A stretch of DNA of 64,000 bases from an uncultured Lachnospiraceae bacterium (GCA_947176505.1 CAMWQW010000015.1:1-64000), one strand, 5' to 3'; counted from the first letter of the stretch, positions 8,788 through 18,288 are shown. Translations and numbers: made by a program. The notes: generated from the sequence alone by a model not told the origin.

Positions 8788-9573
8788 ATGGAATTTGTAT
8801 TATATGAGGTAAAGGGTCAGGTCGGTATTATTACCATCAACCGTGAGAAAGCGTTGAACGCGCTTAACTCCACCGTATTGGACGAGCTCGATCAGACATT
8901 AGATGCTGTAGATCTTGATGCGGTAAGATGCCTGATTTTAACAGGTGCAGGTCAGAAATCCTTCGTGGCAGGTGCGGACATCGGCGAGATGAGTACACTT
9001 ACCAAAGCGGAAGGAGAGGCTTTCGGTAAGAAAGGCAATGATGTATTCCGTAAGTTAGAGACATTTCCGATTCCGGTAATCGCTGCAGTGAACGGCTTTG
9101 CACTTGGCGGCGGCTGTGAGATTTCCATGAGCTGTGACATCAGAATCTGTTCCGACAATGCCGTATTCGGTCAGCCGGAAGTAGGTCTTGGCATCACTCC
9201 GGGCTTCGGCGGCACACAGAGACTTGCAAGAATCGTGGGACCGGGCATGGCAAAGCAGATGATTTATACAGCCAGAAATATCAAAGCAGACGAGGCATTA
9301 AGAATCGGTCTTGTGAATGCTGTTTATCCGGCAGACGAGTTGATGGCAGCAGCAGAGAAGATGGCAGCAGGTATCGCTAAGAATGCGCCGATTGCGGTCC
9401 GCAACTGTAAGAAGGCAATCAATGACGGTTTGGAAGTTGGCATGGATGAAGCAATTGTAATCGAAGAGAAGCTTTTCGGCGACTGCTTCGAGACAGAGGA
9501 TCAGAAGTATGGTATGGCATTCTTCCTTGACAAGAACAAGGATAAAGTGAAGGAACCGTTTAAAAACATGTAG
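8788..9573 (+). CDS. crt: 3-hydroxybutyryl-CoA dehydratase (crotonase)
   Basis: Dehydrates 3-hydroxybutyryl-CoA to crotonyl-CoA, step three of the pathway. The 261-aa protein is a standard crotonase: an AGADIGEM oxyanion-hole segment (about 64-71), GGGCEISMSCD with the first catalytic Glu (about residue 111) and GQPEVGLGITPG with the second (about residue 131). AAAGGAG precedes ATG 8788. It sits between the hairpin array and hbd, with 68 bp to hbd. The operon context picks crotonase over other enoyl-CoA hydratases. Confidence 0.94.
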   Translation: MEFVLYEVKGQVGIITINREKALNALNSTVLDELDQTLDAVDLDAVRCLILTGAGQKSFVAGADIGEMSTLTKAEGEAFGKKGNDVFRKLETFPIPVIAAVNGFALGGGCEISMSCDIRICSDNAVFGQPEVGLGITPGFGGTQRLARIVGPGMAKQMIYTARNIKADEALRIGLVNAVYPADELMAAAEKMAAGIAKNAPIAVRNCKKAINDGLEVGMDEAIVIEEKLFGDCFETEDQKYGMAFFLDKNKDKVKEPFKNM

Positions 9574-9641
9574 TCGTCTTAAGAAGCAAACGACGCGAAG
9601 CGGTATATAAAATTTATTATATAAATTAAGGAGGACTTACA

Positions 9642-10481
9642 ATGAAGGTAGGTATTATCGGTGCAGGAACGATGGGTTCCGGTATTGCACAGGCATTCGC
9701 TATGACAGACGGATATGAAGTTTGTCTTTGCGATATCAAAGAAGAGTACGCAGAAGGCGGCAAGGCGAAGATTCAGAAGAATATGAATTTCCTTGTTGGC
9801 AAAGAGAAAATTACTCAGGAAAAAGCAGATGAAATCATGGGTAAGATTACTACCGGTTTGAACGGTATTTGTACGGACTGCGATTTGATTGTGGAAGTTG
9901 CGCTTGAGAAGATGGAAATCAAACAGGCAATTTTCAAAGAGCTGATGGGAATCGTTAAGAAAGACTGCATGTTTGCGTCCAATACATCCTCTCTTTCCAT
10001 CACAAAGATTGGTGAGGGATTAGACAGACCGATGATTGGTATGCATTTCTTCAATCCGGCTGACAGAATGAAACTGGTAGAAGTTATCAGAGGCGAGAAT
10101 ACTCCTCAGGAGATGGTAGACAAGATTACGGCTATCGCTACAGAGATTGGCAAGACTCCTGTACAGGTTAAAGAGGCTCCCGGTTTCGTAGTAAACAGAA
10201 TTTTAATTCCGATGATCAATGAGGCAATCGGCGTTTTGGATGCAGGTACGGCTTCTGCTGAGGATATTGACGTGGCTATGCAGCTTGGCGCATCTCATCC
10301 TATGGGACCGCTTCACTTGGGCGATTTAATCGGTTTGGATATCTGCCTTGCAATCATGGAAGTTCTCTACAATGAGACGAAAGATGAGAAATATGCTCCT
10401 CAGCCGCTTTTAAAGAAGATGGTAGAAGAGAAGAAACTCGGCAGAAAGACCGGCGTGGGATTTTTCGATTATTCAAAATAA
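9642..10481 (+). CDS. hbd: 3-hydroxybutyryl-CoA dehydrogenase
   Basis: Reduces acetoacetyl-CoA to 3-hydroxybutyryl-CoA with NAD(P)H. At 279 aa it is the short single-enzyme form. An N-terminal Rossmann fold (GAGTMGSGIAQAF at 6-18) is followed by the SNTSSL and GMHFFNPA catalytic segments (the His is in the latter) and a C-terminal dimerisation domain ending in GRKTGVGFFDYSK. AAGGAGG precedes the start. The next gene is bcd after a 202-bp hairpin-rich gap. Confidence 0.96.
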   Translation: MKVGIIGAGTMGSGIAQAFAMTDGYEVCLCDIKEEYAEGGKAKIQKNMNFLVGKEKITQEKADEIMGKITTGLNGICTDCDLIVEVALEKMEIKQAIFKELMGIVKKDCMFASNTSSLSITKIGEGLDRPMIGMHFFNPADRMKLVEVIRGENTPQEMVDKITAIATEIGKTPVQVKEAPGFVVNRILIPMINEAIGVLDAGTASAEDIDVAMQLGASHPMGPLHLGDLIGLDICLAIMEVLYNETKDEKYAPQPLLKKMVEEKKLGRKTGVGFFDYSK

Positions 10482-10483
10482 AA

Positions 10484-10570
10484 ATGCGAAAAGAATTTCT
10501 AAGCCCGCAGAATACGCGGGCTAAGAAACTCTATAGTTTCGCATGAAAGAATGCATAAACATGCATTCTT
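10484..10570. repeat. Hairpin cluster between hbd and bcd
   Basis: Outer arms ATGCGAAA (10484-10491) and TTTCGCAT (10537-10544) enclose AGCCCGC/GCGGGCT (10502-10508 with 10516-10522). Next to it AAGAATGCAT-AAAC-ATGCATTCTT (10547-10570) is a perfect 10-bp stem. No strong T-run follows, so transcription probably continues. A possible weak internal promoter, TTGACA with TAAAAT at 19-bp spacing, lies at 10631-10661. Confidence 0.65.
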
Positions 10571-10683
10571 CCCGAAGTGGCGGAGTGTCGTAATCAGGCA
10601 TTTCCCCACAAAGTTTAAAAGGTATGGATATTGACAAAAACAGTCGTTATCCAATTAAAATAAACATGGAGGAATAAAGAATC

Positions 10684-11835
10684 ATGGATTTTACTTTAAG
10701 CAAAGAACATGAAATGGCGAGAGCGCTCTTTAAAGAGTTCGCTGAAAAAGAAGTAAAACCTCTCGCTCAAGAGGTAGACGAGACAGAAGTATTCCCGAGA
10801 GAAACTGTCGAGAAGATGGCTAAGTTAGGTTTCCTTGGAATTCCTGTTCCGAAGGAGTATGGCGGACAGGGCTGCGATCCTCTTACATACGCTATGTGTG
10901 TTGAGGAGCTCTCCAAAGTATGCGGAACAACAGGTGTTATTGTATCCGCACATACATCTCTGTGCTGTGATCCGATTATGACATACGGTACAGAGGAGCA
11001 GAAACAGAAATATTTGATTCCCCTTGCAAAAGGTGAGAAGTTAGGCGCGTTCGGTTTGACTGAGCCCGGTGCAGGTACAGACGCACAAGGTCAGCAGACC
11101 AAGGCAGTGCTTGACGGAGACGAGTGGGTACTTAACGGTTCCAAGTGCTTCATCACAAACGGTAAGGAAGCTGATGTATATGTAATTTTCGCAATTACAG
11201 GTACGGTTGAGAAACGCGGCAGAATGACCAAAGAGATTTCTGCATTTATCGTTGAAAAAGGAACGCCCGGATTCACTTTCGGTACGAAGGAGAAGAAGAT
11301 GGGTATTCGTGGTTCTTCCACATACGAGCTGATCTTTACAGATTGCCGTATTCCGAAGGATAACTTACTCGGTCAGCAGGGTAAAGGCTTCGGTATCGCA
11401 ATGCATACACTGGATGGCGGACGTATCGGTATCGCATCTCAGGCGCTTGGTCTTGCAGAAGGCGCTCTGGAGACAACAATCCAGTATGTAAAAGAGAGAA
11501 AACAGTTCGGCAGAACCATCGGTGCATTCCAGAATACACAGTTCCAGCTTGCGGACATGGCTACTAAGGTACAGGCTGCACAGCTTCTTGTTTACAAGGC
11601 TGCTATGGCTAAGGCTACCCAGAAAGTCTATTCCGTAGAGGCTGCTATGGCTAAGTTATATGCAGCAGAGGTTGCTATGGAAGTGACAACCAAGGCTGTT
11701 CAGCTTCACGGTGGTTACGGCTATATCAGAGAATACGATGTAGAGCGTATGATGCGTGATGCTAAGATTACAGAGATTTATGAAGGAACAAGTGAAGTTC
11801 AGAGAATGGTAATCTCCGGTTCTTTGCTTAAGTAA
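10684..11835 (+). CDS. bcd: Butyryl-CoA dehydrogenase
   Basis: An FAD enzyme that reduces crotonyl-CoA to butyryl-CoA. In Clostridia it works with EtfAB and bifurcates electrons from NADH to crotonyl-CoA and ferredoxin. The 383-aa acyl-CoA dehydrogenase fold is complete: an N-terminal helical domain, an FGLTEPGAGTD flavin-binding segment, a C-terminal helical domain and the catalytic Glu367 in IYEGTSEVQ. The immediately downstream etfB and etfA genes support the bifurcating role by known biology of the family. GGAGG lies at 10669-10673, 10 nt before the start. Confidence 0.96.
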   Translation: MDFTLSKEHEMARALFKEFAEKEVKPLAQEVDETEVFPRETVEKMAKLGFLGIPVPKEYGGQGCDPLTYAMCVEELSKVCGTTGVIVSAHTSLCCDPIMTYGTEEQKQKYLIPLAKGEKLGAFGLTEPGAGTDAQGQQTKAVLDGDEWVLNGSKCFITNGKEADVYVIFAITGTVEKRGRMTKEISAFIVEKGTPGFTFGTKEKKMGIRGSSTYELIFTDCRIPKDNLLGQQGKGFGIAMHTLDGGRIGIASQALGLAEGALETTIQYVKERKQFGRTIGAFQNTQFQLADMATKVQAAQLLVYKAAMAKATQKVYSVEAAMAKLYAAEVAMEVTTKAVQLHGGYGYIREYDVERMMRDAKITEIYEGTSEVQRMVISGSLLK

Positions 11836-11943
11836 GACCACGAACGAGAAAATATGCAGTATTTTCGAGTACCGGCTTAAATAGCGAAATATAAATAACG
11901 TTAGATATTATAAACGAATAAATAATATAAGGAGAGAAATACA

Positions 11944-12726
11944 ATGAAAATTGTTGTTTGTATTAAACAGGTTCCTGATACAAAAGGCGGCGTTAAGTTT
12001 AATCCCGACGGAACTCTTGACAGAGGCGCTATGCTTACAATCATGAACCCGGATGATAAAGCAGGTCTGGAAGCAGCGCTCAGATTAAAAGACCAGTACG
12101 ACGCAGAGGTAACTGTTGTAACGATGGGACTGCCTAAGGCGGAGGAAGTTCTGCGTGAGGCGATGGCTATGGGCGCGGACAAGGGCGTTCTTGTAACAGA
12201 CAGAGTCCTTGGTGGTGCAGATACATGGGCAACCTCTACTACACTGGCAGGTGCGATCAGGAACCTTGACTATGATCTTATTATTACAGGTCGTCAGGCT
12301 ATTGACGGTGATACGGCTCAGGTAGGTCCTCAGATTTCCGAGCATTTGAATATCCCTGTAATCTCTTATGCACAGGATATCAAGATTGAAGGCGACAGCG
12401 TTATCGTTGAGCGTCAGTACGAAGACAGATATCACGTGGTAAAAGCAAAAATGCCTTGCCTGATTACAGCACTTTCTGAATTAAACGAGCCTCGTTATAT
12501 GACTCCGGGCGGAATTTTTGATGCATATAAGCAGGAGATTACCGTATGGGGCAGAGCAGATCTGAAAGATGTAGATGATGCAAACTTAGGTCTGAAGGGT
12601 TCACCGACAAAGATTGCCAAAGCATCCGATAAGGTAAGAAAAGGTGCAGGCGAGAAGGTTACTCTTGATCCTGATGAATCAGTAAGCTACATTGTTGACA
12701 AGTTAAAAGTAAAACATGTCATCTAA
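11944..12726 (+). CDS. etfB: Electron transfer flavoprotein, beta subunit
   Basis: Forms the EtfAB heterodimer that passes NADH electrons to Bcd. The 260 aa match the family length. The N-terminus has the KIVVCIKQVPDT signature and a central ITGRQAIDGDTAQVGPQ segment typical of ETF beta. The 108-bp gap from bcd contains a GAAAATA/TATTTTC hairpin and ends in AAGGAGAG. A 209-bp gap separates it from etfA, although the two subunits are needed in equal amounts. Confidence 0.96.
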   Translation: MKIVVCIKQVPDTKGGVKFNPDGTLDRGAMLTIMNPDDKAGLEAALRLKDQYDAEVTVVTMGLPKAEEVLREAMAMGADKGVLVTDRVLGGADTWATSTTLAGAIRNLDYDLIITGRQAIDGDTAQVGPQISEHLNIPVISYAQDIKIEGDSVIVERQYEDRYHVVKAKMPCLITALSELNEPRYMTPGGIFDAYKQEITVWGRADLKDVDDANLGLKGSPTKIAKASDKVRKGAGEKVTLDPDESVSYIVDKLKVKHVI

Positions 12727-12735
12727 CAGCTGCAA

Positions 12736-12776
12736 AAGAAAAACAAGCGGCTGCGAAGCAGAGATTTGTTTTTCTT
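12736..12776. repeat. Hairpin after etfB
   Basis: A perfect 11-bp stem, AAGAAAAACAA (12736-12746) with TTGTTTTTCTT (12766-12776), encloses a small CTGC-GAA-GCAG hairpin (12751-12761). The pyrimidine-rich 3' arm could attenuate transcription between etfB and etfA or be an RNA processing or stability signal. Confidence 0.6.
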
Positions 12777-12837
12777 GTGAGCTTAGATGTTTTCAACGAA
12801 AATAAGACTATATTCGGGTATTAGAGAAGAGGATAGA

Positions 12838-12929
12838 TTGGAAAATTTCTAATTTTTCAATCGCGAGGTTTGTGTCTCGCGCGCTCGACGCAAACTCGTT
12901 ATGCGCAAAAAGAGTGCGCAGAAATGAGG
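12838..12929 (+). repeat. Triple-hairpin element carrying the etfA ribosome binding site
   Basis: Three hairpins in order: TTGGAAAATT/AATTTTTCAA (12838-12860), CGAGGTTTG/CAAACTCG (12864-12898) and TGCGCA/TGCGCA (12902-12920). The last flows into GAAATGAGG, whose GAGG (12926-12929) is 6 nt from ATG 12936. The same order of hairpins and the same ending occur upstream of rarA on the other strand. Confidence 0.7.
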
Positions 12930-12935
12930 TAAAAA

Positions 12936-13982
12936 ATGAATTTAGAAGAATACAAGGGAGTATATGTCTTTGCGCAGCAGGTAGACAATGAAATCAGCAG
13001 TATTGCATTCGAGTTGCTTGGCAAAGCAAAAGATCTCGCTAAAGATTTAAATACTGAAGTAACGGCTGTTTTAGTAGGTTCCGGTATCAAAGGATTGGCT
13101 GATCAGCTTGCTGAGTATGGTGCAGATAAAGTAATTGTAGTGGATGATCCTGAATTGAAAGATTACAGAACAGAGCCTTACGCACATGCACTTTCCTCTG
13201 TTATCAACAAATATAAACCGGAGATTATGCTGGTAGGCGCTACCGCAATCGGTAGAGATTTAGGACCGAGAGTATCTGCAAGAGTTGCCACAGGTCTGAC
13301 AGCAGACTGTACCGTATTGGAAATCGGCGATTTCCCGTTACAGGCAGTTCCGGGACAGGAGCAGTTACATAATCAGCTCCTTATGACACGTCCTGCATTC
13401 GGCGGTAACACGATTGCAACGATTGCATGTCCTTACAATCGTCCGCAGATGGCTACAGTTCGTGCAGGCGTTATGCAGAAGATTGATCCGATTAAGGGTG
13501 CAAAAGCTGTTGTAGAAGAGTTTAATCCCGGCTTTACTCCGGATAACAAATATGTGGAGATTCTTGATATTGTTAAGGCTGTAACGGAGACGGTTGATAT
13601 CATGGATGCTAAGATTCTTGTGTCCGGTGGTCGTGGTGTAGGCAGTCCGGAAAACTTCAAGATTCTGGAAGAACTGGCAGAAGTTCTCGGCGGTACGGTA
13701 AGCTGCTCCCGTGCAGTTGTTGACTCCGGCTGGAAACCGAAGGATCTGCAGGTTGGTCAGACAGGCAAAACTGTTCGTCCTAACGTATATTTTGCAATCG
13801 GTATCTCCGGTGCAATTCAGCACGTGGCAGGTATGGAAGAGTCTGATATCATTGTTGCCATCAATAAAGATGCAGATGCCCCGATCTTTGATGTTGCTGA
13901 CTACGGTGTAGTAGGTGACCTTAATAAGATTGTTCCGAAGCTGACAGCAGCTTTGAAAGCTGAGATTGCAGCGGCTCAGTAA
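12936..13982 (+). CDS. etfA: Electron transfer flavoprotein, alpha subunit
   Basis: Alpha subunit of the Bcd-linked electron-bifurcating flavoprotein. The 348 aa have an N-terminal nucleotide-fold domain and the C-terminal FAD-binding domain with SGGRGVGSPENF (about 228-239), the SRAVVDSGW segment and QTGKTVRPNVYFAIGISGAIQH, which are hallmarks of ETF alpha. It closes the butyrate cluster, and a strong terminator follows. Its ribosome binding site lies in the dispersed hairpin element described separately. Confidence 0.96.
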   Translation: MNLEEYKGVYVFAQQVDNEISSIAFELLGKAKDLAKDLNTEVTAVLVGSGIKGLADQLAEYGADKVIVVDDPELKDYRTEPYAHALSSVINKYKPEIMLVGATAIGRDLGPRVSARVATGLTADCTVLEIGDFPLQAVPGQEQLHNQLLMTRPAFGGNTIATIACPYNRPQMATVRAGVMQKIDPIKGAKAVVEEFNPGFTPDNKYVEILDIVKAVTETVDIMDAKILVSGGRGVGSPENFKILEELAEVLGGTVSCSRAVVDSGWKPKDLQVGQTGKTVRPNVYFAIGISGAIQHVAGMEESDIIVAINKDADAPIFDVADYGVVGDLNKIVPKLTAALKAEIAAAQ

Positions 13983-14011
13983 TATGAGATAATAAAGATA
14001 TTATTTAAGGA

Positions 14012-14046
14012 AAACGCCCAACATTTTTGTTTGGGCGTTTTCTTTT
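14012..14046 (+). terminator. Terminator of the butyrate cluster
   Basis: A perfect 10-bp stem, AAACGCCCAA (14012-14021) with TTGGGCGTTT (14031-14040), followed by a T-rich tract. Confidence 0.88.
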
Positions 14047-14081
14047 GTTCAAATCTATGTTACTATAAAAACATGGAGCAT

Positions 14082-14774
14082 ATGATTACAGTGACGGACA
14101 TTACAAGTTCATATGGCAGAAAGAAGATTTTGAAAGGTGTTTCATTTACGGCGCTTCGAGGCGAATGTATTGCTATTGTGGGCGCAAACGGATGCGGAAA
14201 ATCGACACTGCTGTCGGTTTTGGCAGGTACGTTAAAGCCGAAATCAGGAGAGGTGCTCTATTACGGTAAAAAGGCGTGGATCAGCTCCGGTGGCAGAATG
14301 CATGGGAATATGGAGACTATCCGGGGAATGACCGGATATGTTCCGCAGGAGAATCCTTTGATTCCGGAACTTACAGTCTACGACAATCTGCGTTTGTGGT
14401 ATCCTGATAAGAAGAAGCTTCAGCAGGAATTATCACACGGATTTCTAAATTTATTGGGAGTTCATGAATTTAGCGGCAGACAGGTGAGTAAGCTGTCAGG
14501 AGGCATGAAGAAACGGGTTAGCATCGGAATCGCTATGGCAGGAATGCCGCCTGTACTTTTGCTGGATGAACCGAGCGCGGCGTTGGATTTGGTCTGTAAG
14601 GAGGATATACGCAAATATTTACAGGTATATTTGGAGCGAAAAGGTACAGTGGTCATTACGACTCATGAGGAAAGCGAACTGGAGATGTGCAGCAAGGTGT
14701 ATGTCATGAAGGACGGACGATTAGTGCAGGTAGACAGAGGGCTTCGCGGAGAAGAGTTGGTCAGATGCTTTTGA
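14082..14774 (+). CDS. ABC transporter ATP-binding protein (ABC-2 export type)
   Basis: Energises the transporter formed with the two permeases downstream. About 231 aa from ATG 14082, or 234 from ATG 14073. A GGAG lies at 14075-14078, unusually close to the second ATG. All nucleotide-binding motifs are present: Walker A GANGCGKST, signature LSGGM, Walker B VLLLDEPS and the switch His in ITTHEE. An in-frame extension to 14031 would start inside the butyrate terminator and is rejected. First gene of a five-gene set running to 19464. The substrate is unknown. Confidence 0.9.
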   Translation: MITVTDITSSYGRKKILKGVSFTALRGECIAIVGANGCGKSTLLSVLAGTLKPKSGEVLYYGKKAWISSGGRMHGNMETIRGMTGYVPQENPLIPELTVYDNLRLWYPDKKKLQQELSHGFLNLLGVHEFSGRQVSKLSGGMKKRVSIGIAMAGMPPVLLLDEPSAALDLVCKEDIRKYLQVYLERKGTVVITTHEESELEMCSKVYVMKDGRLVQVDRGLRGEELVRCF

Positions 14775-14879
14775 GAGGATTTTCATATATCCGCTTGAGT
14801 GGAAGTTATCTTGAAAAGTCCGAGAGAAGTAACAAAGTACAAGTAGAAAACAGTGTGAGAAGAAAGAATGAGGGGTCAG

Positions 14880-16721
14880 ATGGACGGAAACAATCAGAAC
14901 AATACAGGAAGCTATATACCGCAGGAGATACCGATTCCCGGCGTGACAGATGCAGACAACGCATCTGTGCAGCCAAATGAAAGTAGTCCGTATGAACAGC
15001 AGACACAAGATAATGGATATGGGCAGCAGACCCAGAACAATCCGTACGGGCAGCAGACACAAAATACTCCGTACGAACAACAGCAGAACAATCCGTATGG
15101 GCAGCAAACCCAATATAATCCATATGGGCAGCAGTCCCAGAATAATCCGTATGAACAACAGCAGAACAATCCGTACGGGCAGCAGACCCAGAATAATCCA
15201 TACGGGCAACAACCGCAAAATAACCCGTATACCGGTTCCTATCAATATGATGCTTATCAAACGCAGGGCAATATGAATGGACAGCCAATTCGTCCGTATC
15301 AACCCAAGGAGAAGAAAAGTGCGGCTAAGATAATCATTGCTATAGCATGTGTGTGTATGGCGCTCATAGTTGTGATAGTAGGTGCGATGGTTTATTTCAG
15401 GAGCACACCGGCTTATAAAATCAGCAAAGGCTTTCAAAATATCGGCAGAGAAATTGCACAGACCCGAAATCCTTTGGCAGAGAAAATCGGAGGGGATGAT
15501 ATTTTACGGATGATACAGGAAGACGGCTGTCATGTGGACACAACATTGGATTTTTCTGTGGATATGCCGATGATGGGAACTGTAACGCTTGGAGTAGATA
15601 CCGATTTCTATAAAGACATGAAGGCAAAAGAGTTAAATTCCGAAACCAGTATCAGCATGATAAATTATGAATTTGCACATTTAAATATATATGCCGACGA
15701 TGAGGTATTCTGTTTTTCCATACCGGAATTGTTCATGGAAGACATGTATATTGAGAACGAAAATGTAGTAAGTCAGTTTAACGATTCTATTCTGGCGGAA
15801 TATGCTGAACCTAGCGATGCTGAAGAATTTTCGATTGATCTGTTTTCCGGTAGGAGAAATGTAAGCTCTATGAGAGACTGGAAAAATTTCAGCATAGCAT
15901 TTGAGCAGACGGCAAGAGACATAGAAGCTTGTAAAAATGCGATGACAATCGAGAAAGTGGAGAACGGACTCTACCGCGTGACATTTCCGGAAGAAGAGGT
16001 AAACAGATTATTCAAGAATTATCTGAAAGAATACAATGACATTTACGAGTTGACAGATGAGACGAGTATTTTTGATGAGTATGATAATTGGATCACCTCA
16101 GATGTCAGCCTGCTGTTTGAAATTACATCCGCTAATCGTATCGACAGCATTATGCTTGAGGAGCCGGTGAAGATGCTGGATTCTGAAGCGGCTGTTTCCG
16201 GCGAGCTCTTCTTCTTGGGAGAGGATAGGAGCATCGATAAGATTCAAGGTAAGATCAGCGTGGATGGTGTTGACGGCGAAACGAGGGAAATTATCTGTCA
16301 GGTAGTGCAAGATACGACAGAGGATAACTATCAGGTTAATATGGATGTCAAATACTCGGATGATTACGGCGACGGCATGATGAGATTGGTGATGAACTGC
16401 GATGCGGTAGACGACGAGTTTGATATGACATTTTCTATGAAAGATGACGTAGATGATTTAGAGATTGCTTTAGAAGGCGGCTGGGATGATATTGTGAAAG
16501 GAGAAAGCGCGAAGTTTGAACTTCAGAAGCTTGCATTCACTATGGACGATGAAGAGCTATTCCGTATCAGCGGTGATATCATGGTGGAGCCGATCAAAGA
16601 TAAGATTAAGCCATCGGTGGAAGCAAAGACAGCTTTCTTTAAAATGACGTTCTCTGATTGGGAAGACATCATATATCAGCTTGATGATGAGTATGGAAGT
16701 CTATTGGATGCTTTGTGGTAA
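14880..16721 (+). CDS. Q/N-rich-tailed single-span membrane protein of the ABC-2 operon
   Basis: 613 residues whose family I do not recognise. Residues about 33-115 are a low-complexity tail of repeated PYGQQTQNN and PYEQQQNN units. One transmembrane helix (about 149-173, preceded by Lys residues) follows, then a large, acidic, probably extracytoplasmic domain (about 175-613) with beta-rich character. A start at 14880 is preferred because GAGGGG precedes it; ATG 14868 would add four residues. Its place between the ATPase and the permeases suggests an accessory or sensor role for the exporter; that is inference. The repeat DNA (14980-15230) is visibly repetitive. Confidence 0.75.
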   Translation: MDGNNQNNTGSYIPQEIPIPGVTDADNASVQPNESSPYEQQTQDNGYGQQTQNNPYGQQTQNTPYEQQQNNPYGQQTQYNPYGQQSQNNPYEQQQNNPYGQQTQNNPYGQQPQNNPYTGSYQYDAYQTQGNMNGQPIRPYQPKEKKSAAKIIIAIACVCMALIVVIVGAMVYFRSTPAYKISKGFQNIGREIAQTRNPLAEKIGGDDILRMIQEDGCHVDTTLDFSVDMPMMGTVTLGVDTDFYKDMKAKELNSETSISMINYEFAHLNIYADDEVFCFSIPELFMEDMYIENENVVSQFNDSILAEYAEPSDAEEFSIDLFSGRRNVSSMRDWKNFSIAFEQTARDIEACKNAMTIEKVENGLYRVTFPEEEVNRLFKNYLKEYNDIYELTDETSIFDEYDNWITSDVSLLFEITSANRIDSIMLEEPVKMLDSEAAVSGELFFLGEDRSIDKIQGKISVDGVDGETREIICQVVQDTTEDNYQVNMDVKYSDDYGDGMMRLVMNCDAVDDEFDMTFSMKDDVDDLEIALEGGWDDIVKGESAKFELQKLAFTMDDEELFRISGDIMVEPIKDKIKPSVEAKTAFFKMTFSDWEDIIYQLDDEYGSLLDALW

Positions 16722-16740
16722 AAGGAGTCTTACATTTAAA

Positions 16741-16971
16741 ATGAATGATACAGGACAAGAGGCTATGATTGAAGAAATCATGAAACATCTGGATACGGAA
16801 TCGGAACAGGGCGTATACCGTATGAGTATTACATTTGATGAAGAAGAGAAACAAAGTAAAACAGTTTCTCACAAATGCTGTAACATGTATGGCAGACCCG
16901 CATCGGAGACAGTGGGATTGCTTGATATGTATACAGATATGAATGCAGGAGAGCCGGACCGGAAGGCGTAA
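16741..16971 (+). CDS. Small acidic hypothetical protein of the ABC-2 operon
   Basis: 76 aa from ATG 16741; unrecognised. It has no signal or membrane segment, is acidic in the middle (TFDEEEKQ) and has a pair of adjacent cysteines (KCCNMYG). AAAGGAG lies 13-18 bp upstream, a little far. Upstream in-frame starts would overlap the end of the previous gene. It ends 5 bp before the first permease gene, so it is translated in the operon if real. Confidence 0.55.
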   Translation: MNDTGQEAMIEEIMKHLDTESEQGVYRMSITFDEEEKQSKTVSHKCCNMYGRPASETVGLLDMYTDMNAGEPDRKA

Positions 16972-16976
16972 GTTCT

Positions 16977-18224
16977 ATGAGACAGAAAGTACAGTATCTG
17001 TATATAGAAGTCAAAAAAATGATCGGAATGTTCCCACGTATGTTATTACAGGCAATCATGCTTATGGTTCTCATAGGCACGATTGCTTTTTGTGGTGCGA
17101 TGAGCATGGAGAAAGATCCACTGGCAATACAAGTAAAGATTGGCGTTGTCGTGCAAGAAGACAATGTGATGACGCAGATGGCGCTTAAGTATGTGGAGAA
17201 TCTGGAAAGTGCATCGCAAGTATGCCATTTTGTACAAATGTCGCAGGAGGAAGGTATTCACTTACTGGAGAATGGAGAGATTGCAGCATTGATTGTGCTG
17301 CCGGAGCAGCTTGTAGAAGGGATTATGAACGGTACGAATCCGTCTGTGCAGGTCTGTTTTCCGCAAAATGCCGGATTGGAAGCCATGCTTTTACGGGAGT
17401 TAACGGAGTCCGGAGCAGGGCTTTTGCGTGTGGCGCAGGCGCAGATTTATGGAGCATATGATACGGCAGTAACGTATGGTATGACGGACAGGCTGTCTGT
17501 GATGCAGGGAGAGATTGACAGCTACAATCTTGCTTTTGCGCTTGACAGGCTGGCAGTTTATGAGGAAGAAACAGTGTCTGCCACCGGAAGGATGAATATG
17601 ATACAGTTTTATGGGGCGTCAGCGGCAATTTTGTTCCTATTATTGACAGGGATGGCAGTGTACCCTGTTATGCAGCGGGAACCGCAGGCTTTTCGTAAGC
17701 AGTTGATACGACAGGGAACGGGAGAAATGTGGCAGTGTTTTTGTAAATGGTTATGCGGCTTCTTTTGCATGGGATTATTAGGAGGAGCAGTATGGATAAC
17801 GCTTAAGGTTGCCGGCGTTTTTCTTCCGGAAAGCGCAGGAATGGTTATTGCAGCGTTGACGAAAGGAAGAGGCGGATCCCATATGGCGGCACAGGCGGGA
17901 GAAGTCATTTTGATTGTGATAACAGTTGCTACGTTGGTCTATTTCATATACAGTCTGTCGGACGGAAGAACCGGCGCAGTGTTACTCATATTTTTAATTT
18001 CGGTGACAATGCTTTATCTGTCGGGAGGACTGGTTCCGTCTATATTTTTACCGGAGTTAGTGCAGGCAATCGGGGAGAGACTTCCCACGGCGTATTTAAT
18101 TCGTGCGGCAGGGAGCATACTGACCGGTTATCATGCAGATACTTTCAGACAGTGCACGGTCGGAATGTGCTGCTATACAGTGGTATTTGGGATGGCAGCG
18201 TACTTGTTTAGGAGACGGGATTAG
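16977..18224 (+). CDS. ABC-2 type permease subunit A
   Basis: Membrane subunit of the exporter. The 415 aa have one N-terminal hydrophobic helix (about 18-40), a large extracytoplasmic domain (about 45-200) and five or six C-terminal membrane segments (about 210-410), the layout of ABC-2 proteins related to YhgE/NatB. The next gene has the same layout, so the two probably form a heterodimer with the ATPase at 14082. The substrate is not predictable. Confidence 0.82.
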   Translation: MRQKVQYLYIEVKKMIGMFPRMLLQAIMLMVLIGTIAFCGAMSMEKDPLAIQVKIGVVVQEDNVMTQMALKYVENLESASQVCHFVQMSQEEGIHLLENGEIAALIVLPEQLVEGIMNGTNPSVQVCFPQNAGLEAMLLRELTESGAGLLRVAQAQIYGAYDTAVTYGMTDRLSVMQGEIDSYNLAFALDRLAVYEEETVSATGRMNMIQFYGASAAILFLLLTGMAVYPVMQREPQAFRKQLIRQGTGEMWQCFCKWLCGFFCMGLLGGAVWITLKVAGVFLPESAGMVIAALTKGRGGSHMAAQAGEVILIVITVATLVYFIYSLSDGRTGAVLLIFLISVTMLYLSGGLVPSIFLPELVQAIGERLPTAYLIRAAGSILTGYHADTFRQCTVGMCCYTVVFGMAAYLFRRRD

Positions 18225-18288
18225 TGATAAACGGGGAAGCGATGACATAGGGGAAGATATAGAGACTTGCAGAAGGACTTGGATTGTG

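Noticed and set aside
8526..8807. Open frame through the 36-bp array encoding repeated ECRMSGHSPYEN-type units, and mirror frames on the minus strand
   Set aside because: Frames are open only because the unit is 36 bp long and lacks stops. There is no ribosome binding site and it overlaps the crt start; the covarying stem explains the repetition better.
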